Source of the DNA: Vombatus ursinus
Taxonomy: Eukaryota; Chordata; Mammalia; Diprotodontia; Vombatidae
Assembly (NCBI RefSeq): GCF_900497805.2
Contig: NW_020954550.1
Span: 31,907,184 to 31,971,183, forward strand
Direction of reading: 5' to 3'
DNA length: 64,000 nt
Position numbers and translations under genes: made by a program. The stretch's first letter is position 1; every line of letters starts with the position of its first letter. The notes under the pieces were generated by a model. It did not search any database and was not told the origin of the DNA. It saw nothing but the letters and a program-made list of their open reading frames with translations. Positions 23,127-32,284 of the stretch are shown one piece after another.

Positions 23127-25250
23127 CAGAAAGACTATGGGAGGGACTAGGGGTGGCCAAGTAGTCTATGAGGTAATAGAACTCCAGGGACCTGGATGAC
23201 CTGCCAAGGGAGAATGGAGCCTAGGTAGGATTAAAGGTGGGAAGTGGCCTGGAGCCATAGGGAGGTAAGACAATGGAGGGCTAGGCTAGGTTAAGGGTAA
23301 CAGAGAATTGGGAGGTTGGGTGTAGGCAATAACAAAAGGCCAATTGATGGGATTATAGTCTCAGGAAAATGGACTTTTGTCCAGGGTTTATCCTTTTTTG
23401 GGGTCTAGATCCCATCCTCATCATTCCCCCCTCATACAAATGGGACCCAAATTCTTTTGGGGTAAGGGGTGAAGTCTTGGCTTCTGAAACTACTTCCTGC
23501 TGGCAAGGGGCGTAGAGCTGTCCCTGCCTCAAGGGAGTCCCAAAGAGGAGGTTACTGGAACTAAGCACAGGTTGTATCCAGGGAATAATGGGGAGACATT
23601 GGCTGGCACCCGCTGTTTGCTATCAATTGTAGGTGAATGGCCTGTAGTCTGGAAGACACAAATCTAACAGAAAAGACTGCAGGGCCCAAATGACAGGAAA
23701 AACATCCTTAGCTCGTTTGGATTCAGATAACTCAGTTTCCTACCCATGCAGTATCAAATCCATCTCATAGCGAAACTCAGGAATAGCCAGGTGGGTAACA
23801 TTCATTTTCAAAGGAACATAATGGGGAAACTGAACTAGGAGGATCCCATCTTAAACTGAGGCTAAAATTGTCCTCTCAGCTTTTTCCAATGCTGACTTCC
23901 CACCAGTATCACATTCTCTGAGTAACTTGTGGCATTTCTCTCTCAGATGGTAGATTATTGATTATCAATGGATTATGATCCATCAGACAACTCAAAATAA
24001 AATCCTATAAGCTTTTACCTCAAGCAGCAAATTTTATTAATCAGACTTAGGAAAAACTTTTCCAGGATTTATATCTCAAACTTAAATTTGTCCTGGTATA
24101 AAAAGCCAATCATTAGAGATTTCTGTACGCTTGTAAATTCTCAGCAAGCCATACATAACCCAAACAAGCTTTATGGCTAGTTTACACATTAAAACAATAA
24201 TCAACAATAGCCAAATTATTTTAACAGTAACCAAATTATGAAAAGTTGCTTGACATAACTGATACAAAATGTTCACCAATTTGAAACTTGAAACAAATCC
24301 ATTACCAATCAGGTGACTTCAGTTTTGTTAAATGCATTTCCAAATTACTTTACATAGAGAATCAACATCTCATCACTAATAGCTAAAACTAAGTTTGCTT
24401 ACCCAAGTTCAGAGGCTAGCTTCATTACTTTGAGCAGGATGTGCTGGACCTGGGTGCTGCCTCCAGGCAAAGGTTGCCCTAGAGCCCAAGGCCATTGCCA
24501 GTGGGGCCCATGCAGTAGCTGCTGCCCCTTCCCCCTCCTTCCTTTCTCAGGTAGGGGAGGGCAAAATCAAAGGTGAGGGGTAAAGAGTGAAACTCTCTTC
24601 TCCTATGAAAGGGGTTAACAGGTACCCTCTTGACTCAAGGGAAGGGAGTGAGAGAAGGTAGTGACCAGGGTTGTAAGGAGGAGTTTCAAAACTCCTTAAT
24701 GATCAATCACAAAACCTCCAGAATCTGCTAAGATGTTTTTAACTGTTCTAACTTTTCCCTGTAACCTCCATGAAGGAGAATTCAGGAGTGTAGAGGGGAG
24801 TAAGTAAGCCTCAGGGAACCAAAAAGCAACTGCAGTTTTTTCCAATTCCCCAGCCCTGAGAGAATTGACAGAATTGGGCACACATTTCCAGATAGGATAT
24901 CCGTCCTTGTCCTCTATGCTGCAGAAGGTGTACCTAAGTCCTTGGCCTCAAACCAACCCAGTGGACCAAGAGCTTGAGAGCGTCAGGCCAAGTGCCAGAC
25001 AGACTCATAACTGTCTGCCTGAAAAGCACCTCCAAGCTTTGGTGCTTGGAGAGCGACCCCACCTGCAGAGCAAGAAAGGAGGTGGGAGAGGCTTACATAC
25101 CTTCCAGTCTTGGCTGGAGAAGAACTTGGGGATAGGCAGTTTCCCCAAACAGGCCACCAAAATGTTGAGGTTTAGGGGTTTAAGGGTGCTGGGACCCCAA
25201 AATCGTAACATGCAGGTTCTGCCTGAAAGAATTCAACCCAAGCCTTCTTT

Positions 25251-25349
25251 CAGCCAAAGACAAGGTTTATTAGAACATCCATCATATTGGACAGACTATT
25301 CAGGAGTCTGAATGTTAGTGAGCTATTGGTAGATTATAAGAATCTGAGC
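25251..25349 (-). repeat. Terminal repeat R, 5' copy
   Basis: Same sequence as 22996-23095 with scattered differences. On the minus strand it begins the element, a few bases after the target-site duplication. Confidence 0.9.
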
Positions 25350-25355
25350 CTCTAG

Positions 25356-25450
25356 CACTGATTTTATAAAGCTTTGTGCAAATTATTTGGCCTTCCTGTA
25401 TCTTGGCATCTACAAAGAAGGGACTATTCAGTTCAGTCAAGTGAATCCCT
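25356..25450 (+). mobile_element. MIR SINE, right half
   Basis: 'ttgtgcaaattatttggcc' then 'ttcctgtatcttggcatc' continues the MIR begun at 22900. Confidence 0.55.
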
Positions 25451-25524
25451 TCAGGAAAAACCAGGTGAGATTCTCTCACCTTTGACATTTAATCCACCTG
25501 CGATATAAGGGCAGGAATGAAGGA

Positions 25525-25765
25525 AATTAGCATTTATTAAGTGCCTACTATGTGCCAGGCATTGTGCTAAATGTTTTAGAAATATTATCTCACTTAATAC
25601 TCCCAACAAATCTGAGGGATAGGTGCTATTATTCACCCCATTTTCAGATGAGGAAACTGAATCAAACAGAGATTAAGTGACCTTCGTGCCTGAGGAGGCA
25701 TTTGGACTCAGGTCTTTCTGACTGTGGGTCCAGAGTTCTATCCATTGTGTCACATAAGTGCCTCT
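25525..25765 (-). mobile_element. Ther-1/MIR SINE, reverse, near full length
   Basis: 'agcatttattaagtgcctac', 'tatgtgccaggcattgtgct', 'cccattttcagatgaggaaa', 'gactcaggtctttctgact' and 'ctatccattgtgtcaca' cover the MIR complement end to end. Confidence 0.85.
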
Positions 25766-25867
25766 AGAGAATCAATGAGTCACAGACCTACAAATTATCT
25801 TTGTGACCATCTTTCTAGTCCCAATGCCTCCTTTGAAAATGAAGGAGAGATAGGTTAAGTATGCAAG

Positions 25868-27350
25868 ACACAGCAGTCAATGACTATAGTAATCTATTAT
25901 TTGATAAACACAAAGACCCTAGCTTCTGGGATAAGAACCCACTCTGAAAAAAGCCGCTAGGAAAACTGGAAAAGAGTATGGCAGAAACTAGGCATTGATC
26001 AAAATCCCACACTATATGCCAAAATAAAGTCAAAATGGGTTCATGATTTAGATGTAAAGGCTGATACTGTAAGCAAACTGGGAGACCAGGGAATAATTTA
26101 CCTATCAGATTTGTGGAAAAACAGAAGAATTCATGACCAAATAGGAGATAGAGAACCTTATGAAAAGCAAAATGGGTAACTTTGATTACATTAAATTGAA
26201 AAGTTTTTGCACAAACAAAGTCAATGCAACTAAGATTAGAAAGAAGGTAGAAAACTGGGAAAGAATTTTTACAACCAGTTTCTCTGATAAGGGCCTCATT
26301 TCTAAAATATATAGAGAATAAAGTCAAATTTATAAGAATACAAGCCATTCCCCAATTGATAAATGGTCAAAGGATATGAACAGGCAGTTCTCAGATGAAG
26401 AAATGAAAGCCATCTATAGTCATATGAAAAGTGCTCTAAATCACTATTGATTAGAGAAATGCAAATCAAAACAGCTCTGAGGTACCACATCACACCTATC
26501 AGATTGGCCAAGATGACAAAACAAGAAAATGATAAATGTTGGAGAAGATGTGGGAAAATTGGAACACTAATGCATTGTTGGTGGAGTTGTGAAATGATCC
26601 AACCATTTTGGAGAGCAATTTGGAACTGTGCCCAAAGGGCTATGAAAATGTGCTTACCCTTTGACCCAGCAATAGCACTTCGAGGGTTATATCCCAAAGA
26701 GATCATACAAATGAGAAAAGGACTCATGTGTACAAAAATATTTATAGCAGCTCTTTTTGTCGTAGCAAAGAATTGGAAATTGAGAGGATGCTGTCAATTG
26801 GGGAATGGCTGAACAAGTTGTGGTATATGAATGTAATGGAATACTATTGTGCTATGAGAAATGGTGAACGGGCTGACTTCAGAAAAACCTGGAAAGACTT
26901 GTATGGTCTGATGCTGAGTGAAATGAGCAGAACCAAGAGAATGTTGTACACAATAACAGCCATGTTGTGCAATGACTAATATTGATAAACTTAACCATTC
27001 CAGGCAATACAAGGATCTAAGACATCTCTAAAGGCCTAGTAAATGGCTATCCACATCCAAAGAAAGAACTATGGAATTTGAATGCATATCAAAGCATACT
27101 ATTTTCTATTTTTTTTCTTTTGTTGAATTTTGTTTCCTCTTTCTTGTGGTTCCTCCTATTGGTTCTAATTCTTACTTACAACATCACTAATGTGAAAATA
27201 TGTTTAATGGGAATGTATATGTATAACCTATATCAGGTTGTGCTCTGTCTTGGGGAGGGTGGTGGGGAAGAAGGGAGAGAAAAATTTTAAACTCAAAAGC
27301 ATATGGAAGTGATTGTTGATAAATCAAAATAAATTAATTAAAAAAACTGA
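25868..27350 (+). mobile_element. L1 LINE, 3' 1.5 kb, relatively well preserved
   Basis: 5'-truncated L1 with the C-terminal part of ORF2 and the 3' UTR. The frame at 26447-26812 reads MIREMQIKTALRYHITPIRL, then GTLMHCWWSCEMIQPFWRAI, then the FDPAIAL-G-YP motif and MCTKIFIAALFVVAKNWKL. This is the standard L1 ORF2 C-terminus. The end continues in another frame at 26728-26979 (LWYMNVMEYYCAMRNGE), so at least one frameshift separates them. The 3' UTR has 'tgtataacctatatcaggtt' and ends in an A-rich tract. It is the least decayed L1 3' end here. Confidence 0.9.
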
Positions 27351-27429
27351 TTGAAGTAATTGAATGTGTACATTGATTGAAGTAAATAAAAATGATTGAT
27401 CAAAAAAAAAAAAAAGAAAATGAAGAAGA

Positions 27430-27545
27430 GAGTCAGCTAGGTGATGCAGTGAATGGAGCCCAGTCCCTGGAGTCGGGACGACCTGAGTTCCAATTTGGCC
27501 TCAGACACTGGGCAAGTCACTTAATCTCAATTGCCTTGCCAAAAA
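27430..27545 (+). mobile_element. tRNA-derived marsupial SINE
   Basis: 'cagctaggtgatgcagtgaa', 'cgacctgagttccaatttgg' and 'gggcaagtcacttaatctca' follow the poly-A SINE, with part of the middle missing. Its A tail runs into the GAAA array. Confidence 0.85.
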
Positions 27546-27546
27546 A

Positions 27547-27586
<40 letters not shown>

Positions 27587-27687
27587 ANNNNNNNNNNNNN
27601 NNNNNNNNNNNNNNNNNNNNNNNNNNNNNNNNNNNNNNNNNNNNNNNNNNNNNNNNNNNNNNNNNNNNNNNNNNNNNNNNNNNNNNN

Positions 27688-27731
<44 letters not shown>

Positions 27732-27734
27732 AAA
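27541..27734. repeat. (GAAA)n microsatellite with 100-base gap
   Basis: GAAA units on both sides of 100 N (27588-27687), probably grown from the poly-A tail of the SINE before it. The Lys/Glu/Arg open frames across it are artefacts of the repeat. Confidence 0.95.
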
Positions 27735-27850
27735 TGGAGACTGGGGTTCAGAGAGTTTAAATGATTTGTTCATTGTCCCACAGAGTAAAGACTAGAATTC
27801 AGATCTCCTGGCCTCCAAATTCAGTGCTCTTTCTATTTTATCATGGTATC
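27735..27850 (-). mobile_element. MIR SINE fragment, reverse
   Basis: 'ggggttcagagagtttaaat', 'gttcattgtcccacagagta' and 'attcagatctcctggcctcc' fit the reversed MIR core. Confidence 0.6.
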
Positions 27851-28019
27851 TCTGTCTCAGAATTTTCTCAAGTTTGACTTGCAATCACTTCCAGATGAGG
27901 GAAAAGTGTAGGCTATGAGATGTGCTAGGACCTGGACTTTCTAAAGAGTTTCTTTGCTCCCCCCACCAAGGTCTCCCAATACAACCCACCCAAAATAATC
28001 CCAGTAATAGAAGATTCAA

Positions 28020-28345
28020 CATTTTCTTAAAGTGTCTTCTATTTCCAGGTACTGCAGTAGGCACTAGGACACAAAGACAGAAATGAGAATAGCCCCTGCT
28101 CTCCAGCAACTTACACTCTACTGGGGAGGACAATATGTGGACATCTAAGTATATGCGAAACATATGCATGGTGAACACCTCTAATTTGTGGGGAAGGAGG
28201 ACACTAGCACCTGGGGAAATCTGGCCAAACCTTATGTAACAGGTGGTCCTCAAGGCAAAGTTTGGAGGGTTCTGGGCATTCTAGGAGGTCCAAGTGAAGA
28301 GGGAATACATTGCAGGCATAAGGGACAATCTGGGCAAAAGTACTG
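28020..28345 (-). mobile_element. L2 LINE 3' end, reverse
   Basis: 'actgcagtaggcactaggac', 'cacaaagacagaaatgagaa' and 'ctccagcaacttacactcta' are the L2 end complement. The following part is weaker. Confidence 0.6.
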
Positions 28346-28545
28346 AATGACATTTAGATAGTACCTTAAATTTTGCAATACCTTTTACCTACAGTTTTAC
28401 AATTGAGTCTCACAGCAGCCTTTGCAACAAAAGCACTCCCAGTAGTATTGTCCTCATTTTATGGACAGGAAAATGGAGACTAAGGGAAGTTATGTGATTT
28501 GCCCATGGTCTCATGGTTAGTAAGTGTCAAAGGCTGTGCCACACT
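28346..28545 (-). mobile_element. MIR/Ther-1 SINE, reverse
   Basis: 'cattttatggacaggaaaat', 'aagttatgtgatttgcccat' and 'ctcatggttagtaagtgtc' are MIR complement. Confidence 0.65.
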
Positions 28546-29009
28546 ATACCAGGTTATAAGGTAGTTTGTTTTGCAACTCCTGTAAGCTCTCTGTGCTTCA
28601 GTTTCCTTATCTCCCTTTTACTGGGGGGAAAGGAGAGGAAGAGAGAGGCAAATTGGCCTAGCAGAGGAGGAGACAAGATGGCATGTGTCAGCTGGGTTAA
28701 GCCACTTCAAATATCACCTTCTCTTTGGGGGAGACAGCCCAGGACCATGAATCCAAGAAAGGGCCACAAAAATAACAGCTCTCTCCACCAACACCCTTTC
28801 TCTCACCTCAGCCCTAACAGACATCTTTGAGGGGAGCACCCCTTATGGAAAAGGTGTCCCCCAACCCCCTACTAACAATATCAACTGCTGACCAAGTGCC
28901 ACAGCTAGGTAAGTAAGCCCAAGAGCCCTGGGGACAGCTGTAGCCTCCAGGAGACTCCTGCCTGTACTTGCAGCCTAACTTTGCACAGTCATAGTCCAAG
29001 GAAGTAACT
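28546..29009. other. No recognised feature
   Basis: Unassigned sequence, richer in GC than its surroundings. It may belong to the pseudogene that follows, but I see no clear coding match. Confidence 0.3.
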
Positions 29010-29190
29010 CTTGTGAGAATGAGACCTGGCAACTTGGTGCCATGGTGCCCACCTCCTTAGTGGCAATAGCTACTGAAGGTCTAGAAAAGAAAGTTCTCAC
29101 CACTGAGGTCTTTGGCATTGTGAAATGATTTGATATTGGAAATCATTATGGTTTCGTTAATGGAAATGACATTAAGGAAGATGGATCACC
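29010..29190 (+). pseudogene. Y-box (cold-shock domain) protein pseudogene fragment
   Basis: From about 29079 one frame reads LEKKVLTTEVFGIVK, then a TGA stop, then FDIGNHYGFVNGNDIKED. Known Y-box proteins (YBX1 family) have [32 protein letters not shown] at the start of their cold-shock domain, so the order and spacing fit. The stop falls on the conserved Trp codon, and the RNA-binding segment GYGF-N becomes HYGFVN. No intron interrupts the segment, which suggests a processed copy. The match ends near 29190 and no poly-A tail is visible. Which Y-box gene it came from is unknown. The upstream limit is uncertain. Confidence 0.6.
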
Positions 29191-29234
29191 ATCTGCTTTG
29201 CTGCTGTACCCTAAGAACCATGCCCCCTTCAGTA

Positions 29235-29540
29235 TGATTTGCAGCTAAAACATTCTGTATGTATTGTCTTCCTATTTAGAATGTGAGCTCTTTGAGAGCA
29301 GAAACATTGTTGCTTTTCTGTTTTATTCACAATGCTTAGAACAGTGTTTTGTATATATTAAGTTCTTAATAAATGCTTTTCCATTCATTCATTCATTCAT
29401 TCATTCATAGTCCCCTGAATCTGGCTCCAACCTCCCTCTCTAGCCTATCCAATGCTACTCCCCTTTTGTATTTATTTTCCAGCCCAACCAGACACCTTTC
29501 CATTGTTTACTTTCATCTTCACCCTGGCTTCTAGTAAGCT
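29235..29540 (+). mobile_element. L2 LINE fragments with (CATT)n
   Basis: 29235-29385 is an L2 end ('gaatgtgagctctttgagag', 'agttcttaataaatgc'), followed by CATT repeats at 29386-29408. After that comes an upstream L2 section ('ctggctccaacctccctctc'). Two L2 pieces are joined here. Confidence 0.7.
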
Positions 29541-29589
29541 GACCCTTTTATGCAGCAGCAAGGAGCATGCCTGCTTCCCTTAAAAACAA

Positions 29590-29780
29590 ACATGCTTAAC
29601 CTTTTTTTTTTTAATGTCATGGACTCCATTGGCAGTCTGGCAAAGCTTATGAAGCACTTTTCAGAATGTTTATAAATGCGTATAATGAATCCATAGGATT
29701 ACAAAGCAAACCAATTATATTGAGAGTTATCAAAATGATTTTTTAAAATTTACAGATCCCTGTAAGACCCCCTACTTTCC
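29590..29780. repeat. Old interspersed repeat, family not recognised
   Basis: 'atgtcatggactccattggc', 'agtctggcaaagcttatgaa' and 'ataggattacaaagcaaacc' recall a repeat seen widely in mammals, but I cannot name it. Confidence 0.35.
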
Positions 29781-29834
29781 AAGAAAGTAGGGTGAAATTA
29801 TCTTTCTTCATTTTTTATAATACAATAGTATCCT

Positions 29835-30375
29835 ATTATATTCCCACACTGGGAACACTTGTATGAACTGATGCAGAGTGAAGTGAGTGAAACTAGAAGA
29901 ACAATCTATACTATGGCATCAATACTGTTCAAAATAACTGTTCTAAAAGACGACTCTGATAAACTAAATAATCTGCCATGATTCCAGAGGGCTGATGAAG
30001 AAGAGGAATGCTGCCCACCTCATGGCTGAGAGATGATGGATGAACTATATGCAGAATAAGAAACACATTTTTGGAAGAGGCCAATGTGGACATTTCTCTT
30101 GATTATACTTATATGATGCAAGAGTTCTTTGTTTTTTCTTCCTTTCTTTCTTTCCTTCTTTCCTTGCCTTCTTTTTCTTTCTTTCTTTCTTCTTCCCTTC
30201 CTCTCTTCTTTCCTTCCTTCCTTTCTTCTTTTCTGTCTGCCTTTCTTTCTTCACTCCCTCCCTCTTTTCTTTCTTCCTTTCTTATTTGCTTTCTTGTGTG
30301 CTTTCTTTTTTTGTGGGTAGAGGGAAATAAAAGAAACAAATAATGCTTAATTTCCTTTAAAAGTTATTTTTAAAA
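29835..30375 (+). mobile_element. L1 LINE 3' end with pyrimidine tract
   Basis: 'cttgtatgaactgatgcaga', 'gtgaagtgagtgaaactaga' and 'tctgataaactaaataatct' are L1 ORF2 end and 3' UTR. A CTTT/CCTT tract at 30130-30315 lies in the 3' UTR before 'agggaaataaaagaaac'. Ser/Phe/Leu and Lys/Glu/Arg frames over the tract are artefacts. Confidence 0.75.
30130..30315. repeat. Polypyrimidine (CTTT/CCTT) tract
   Basis: About 185 bases with almost no purine on the plus strand. Confidence 0.95.
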
Positions 30376-30794
30376 GAAAGAAAAAAGGTAGGGTGGAGGC
30401 AAACTGCCATACTTCCTGTGACTTCCCTGAGATTTAGAACCTGAATTGTTCCTCCAGCATTTAGAGTAAGCCATTGGCCCTTCATCTCCTCTAAACCCCT
30501 CTCATGGCAATCTACTAAATCACATGTCTTCGGATCACCATAGGTGTTTAATAAATTCCTTTTAGATTGAATTGTTGCTCTGGTCTAGTGTTTTCCACTA
30601 CACTTGATCTGATACCACAGACTCTGTTTTCCTCTACTCCAGGTTGTGACCCCACTCCTGTACTCCAGACACCTAGCTACCTCCCCTCTCTAGCAAGACC
30701 TCCCGTGTTCCCTTTTCTAGTCTTTCTGGTGGTAGTTGACCATTGAACTTCCTGCCACCTAGTGGTGAGACAACATTTTTCTAATGAAGAAAGG
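30376..30794. other. Mostly unassigned
   Basis: A short L2-like end occurs at about 30540-30575 ('gtgtttaataaattcctttt'). The rest is unassigned. Confidence 0.35.
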
Positions 30795-30985
30795 TGGCAT
30801 CAGAGACTCAAAGAATTTTGGAATTAGAAGCGATCACAGGGACTGTCTAGTCCAACCCATATCTGAGAAAGAATTCCCTCCATAATATATCCCCAAAGTG
30901 GTCATTTGGTGTTCATCTTTGTGTGAACACCTCCAATGGGGGAGTACCTACTTCCTCCAGAGGCTACTCATTTCATTTTTGGAAT
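30795..30985 (-). mobile_element. CR1/L3 LINE 3' end, reverse
   Basis: The plus strand follows the CR1-type complement: 'ctgtctagtccaacccatat', 'cctccaatgggggagtacct', 'acttcctccagaggctactc' and 'atttcatttttggaatc'. The same element class is found sense-oriented at 54353-56045. Confidence 0.65.
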
Positions 30986-30987
30986 CA

Positions 30988-31155
30988 TCAAAAAGCAACA
31001 AGCATTTACTAAGTACCTTCTATGTGTTAGGCACTGTGTTAAGTGCTAAGGATACAAAGAAAGGCAAAAAACAGTCCTAGGTCTCAAGAAGCTCATGGTC
31101 TAATGAAGGAGACAGCATGAAAACAACTATGTACAAAAAAGATGTTTACTGATAA
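30988..31155 (-). mobile_element. L2 LINE 3' end, reverse
   Basis: 'caagcatttactaagtacct', 'ggcactgtgttaagtgctaa' and 'ggatacaaagaaaggc' form the clear L2 end complement. Confidence 0.85.
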
Positions 31156-31159
31156 AATG

Positions 31160-32220
31160 CACATAATCACAAAGGGAAGGAGTGAAGATGGACAGTTCCA
31201 ATGATGATTAAAGAGTTATTCTTTCCATGAAGATCAAATTTGTCTCTTTGCAACTCCCATTCACTGTTCCCAGTGCACAGCATCTCTCAAACATGGTAGT
31301 GAGAAAAGGGAACTGAATACGAGAAGGTAGGGAGAAAGGAAGACAGCATTCCAGTTTCGACCTCAAATCATGCTTTGCTATAAAATAATATCAACAAGCA
31401 GCCCTTGGCTGATCTTCTGAGTATGTGAGATGATGATTGACAAAATATAAGCAAGCATTATGTTATAGAAATAAGGCATTATAATCATGAAGAATTTTTC
31501 TGATGAAAGGTCATCCAGTTAATCCTATCTCAGCTGCGCTCTGCCTTCCCTGTGGTTTGGAAGAACTCCCCTGTTCCTTGAATTGTGTATTTAATACTGC
31601 ACGGGGAAATACTGGAGGAAGCTTGCTGTCAAACTTGGTTTCATTTCAGAAACTTCCAAATAGGAACAACCTGATAAGCTGAGAGTCATTTAGAAAACAG
31701 GGATGTTCTGAAATTCAGAACTAATTCAATTGCCTCTAGGAGCTTACAGGCAGGCTTTGTTTATGTTTTAGCTTTTCTGGCTGAAGAACTGGAGTTAAAA
31801 TGCCACGAGGGAAGTGTGAAAGCATGACTTCTCGAGTTCAAAGCTTTTGGTCTTAAGGGTAAAGCAAGCTGAGACAAAAATCCCATGACTACCATCCACT
31901 CCTGCCGTCTGCAGCAAAAACACTTGGCACATTCATTTCTTTACTTTTGCCAAGACAATGCTCGCTTCAGATGGTACTGTGCAACGGGCAATTATGGATG
32001 TGTAACCATCTTAACCCACAACTGAATAGGCATCAGCGACAGAAAGGGATCTAAACCCTACATTGGGAAATGGAAAAAAAAAATGACCCTTCCAAGTTCA
32101 TTTTTACTGGTGAATTAATTCTCTGGGCAGTTAAAGCCTCATTTCTTCTTACCTTCTCTTCGCCAATAGCTAGTTGGAGGTTCAGTCAATCCCTTGGTGG
32201 TCTTGATTTTCTCCTGTGTG
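31160..32220. other. Repeat-poor stretch, possible conserved non-coding DNA
   Basis: I see no repeat family over about 1 kb. Sequence complexity is high and homopolymers are few (an A-run at 32071-32080). No open frame of note occurs. Confidence 0.4.
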
Positions 32221-32221
32221 T

Positions 32222-32284
32222 CAGAGAAGTTCCTTGACAACAGAAATTGTATTTTGCTTTTATTTATATTCCCACGGCATAGTG
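32222..32284 (+). mobile_element. L2 LINE, left half
   Basis: 'agttccttgacaacagaaat', 'ttgcttttatttatattccc' and 'acggcatagtgc' are L2. The RTE-like LINE then interrupts it and the end resumes at 35692. Confidence 0.65.

Larger units (their letters stand above)
22988..25355 (-). mobile_element. Retroposed retroviral transcript (fossil), R-U5...U3-R-polyA
   Basis: Orientation is minus. A direct repeat of about 100 bases lies at both ends (22996-23095 and 25251-25349). Each copy carries an AATAAA signal about 16-20 bases before its end. At the left end the repeat is followed at once by eight T, a poly-A tail on the minus strand. At the right end the element starts with the repeat, with no U3 before it. 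The layout of repeat, a probable U5, internal part, U3 and repeat matches a retroviral RNA rather than a provirus. 'cactgatc' (22980-22987) and 'cactgatt' (from 25356) form the target-site duplication in a MIR. A primer-binding site may lie near 25152-25159, but I cannot assign the tRNA. A short hydrophobic frame at 24082-24279 may come from an envelope end, unproven. The copy is broken and old; I do not know the retrovirus family. Confidence 0.65.

Noticed and set aside
24865-25311. Plus-strand frame of 148 codons, the longest non-L1 frame
   Set aside because: It lies antisense to the 5' part of the fossil retroviral RNA copy and has no protein motif.
22988-25355. Ordinary provirus with two LTRs
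   Set aside because: The left repeat is followed by a poly-A tail and the right repeat lacks U3, so the layout fits an RNA copy better.
25884-26727. Minus-strand frames of 154 and 141 codons
   Set aside because: They are antisense to the L1 ORF2 C-terminus, whose sense reading matches known L1 protein motifs.
27392-27773. Lys/Glu/Arg and Phe/Ser/Leu open frames
   Set aside because: They are translations of the GAAA array and its N gap, in all frames.
30045-30343. Lys/Arg-rich and Phe/Leu/Ser-rich frames
   Set aside because: They read through the polypyrimidine tract in an L1 3' UTR.
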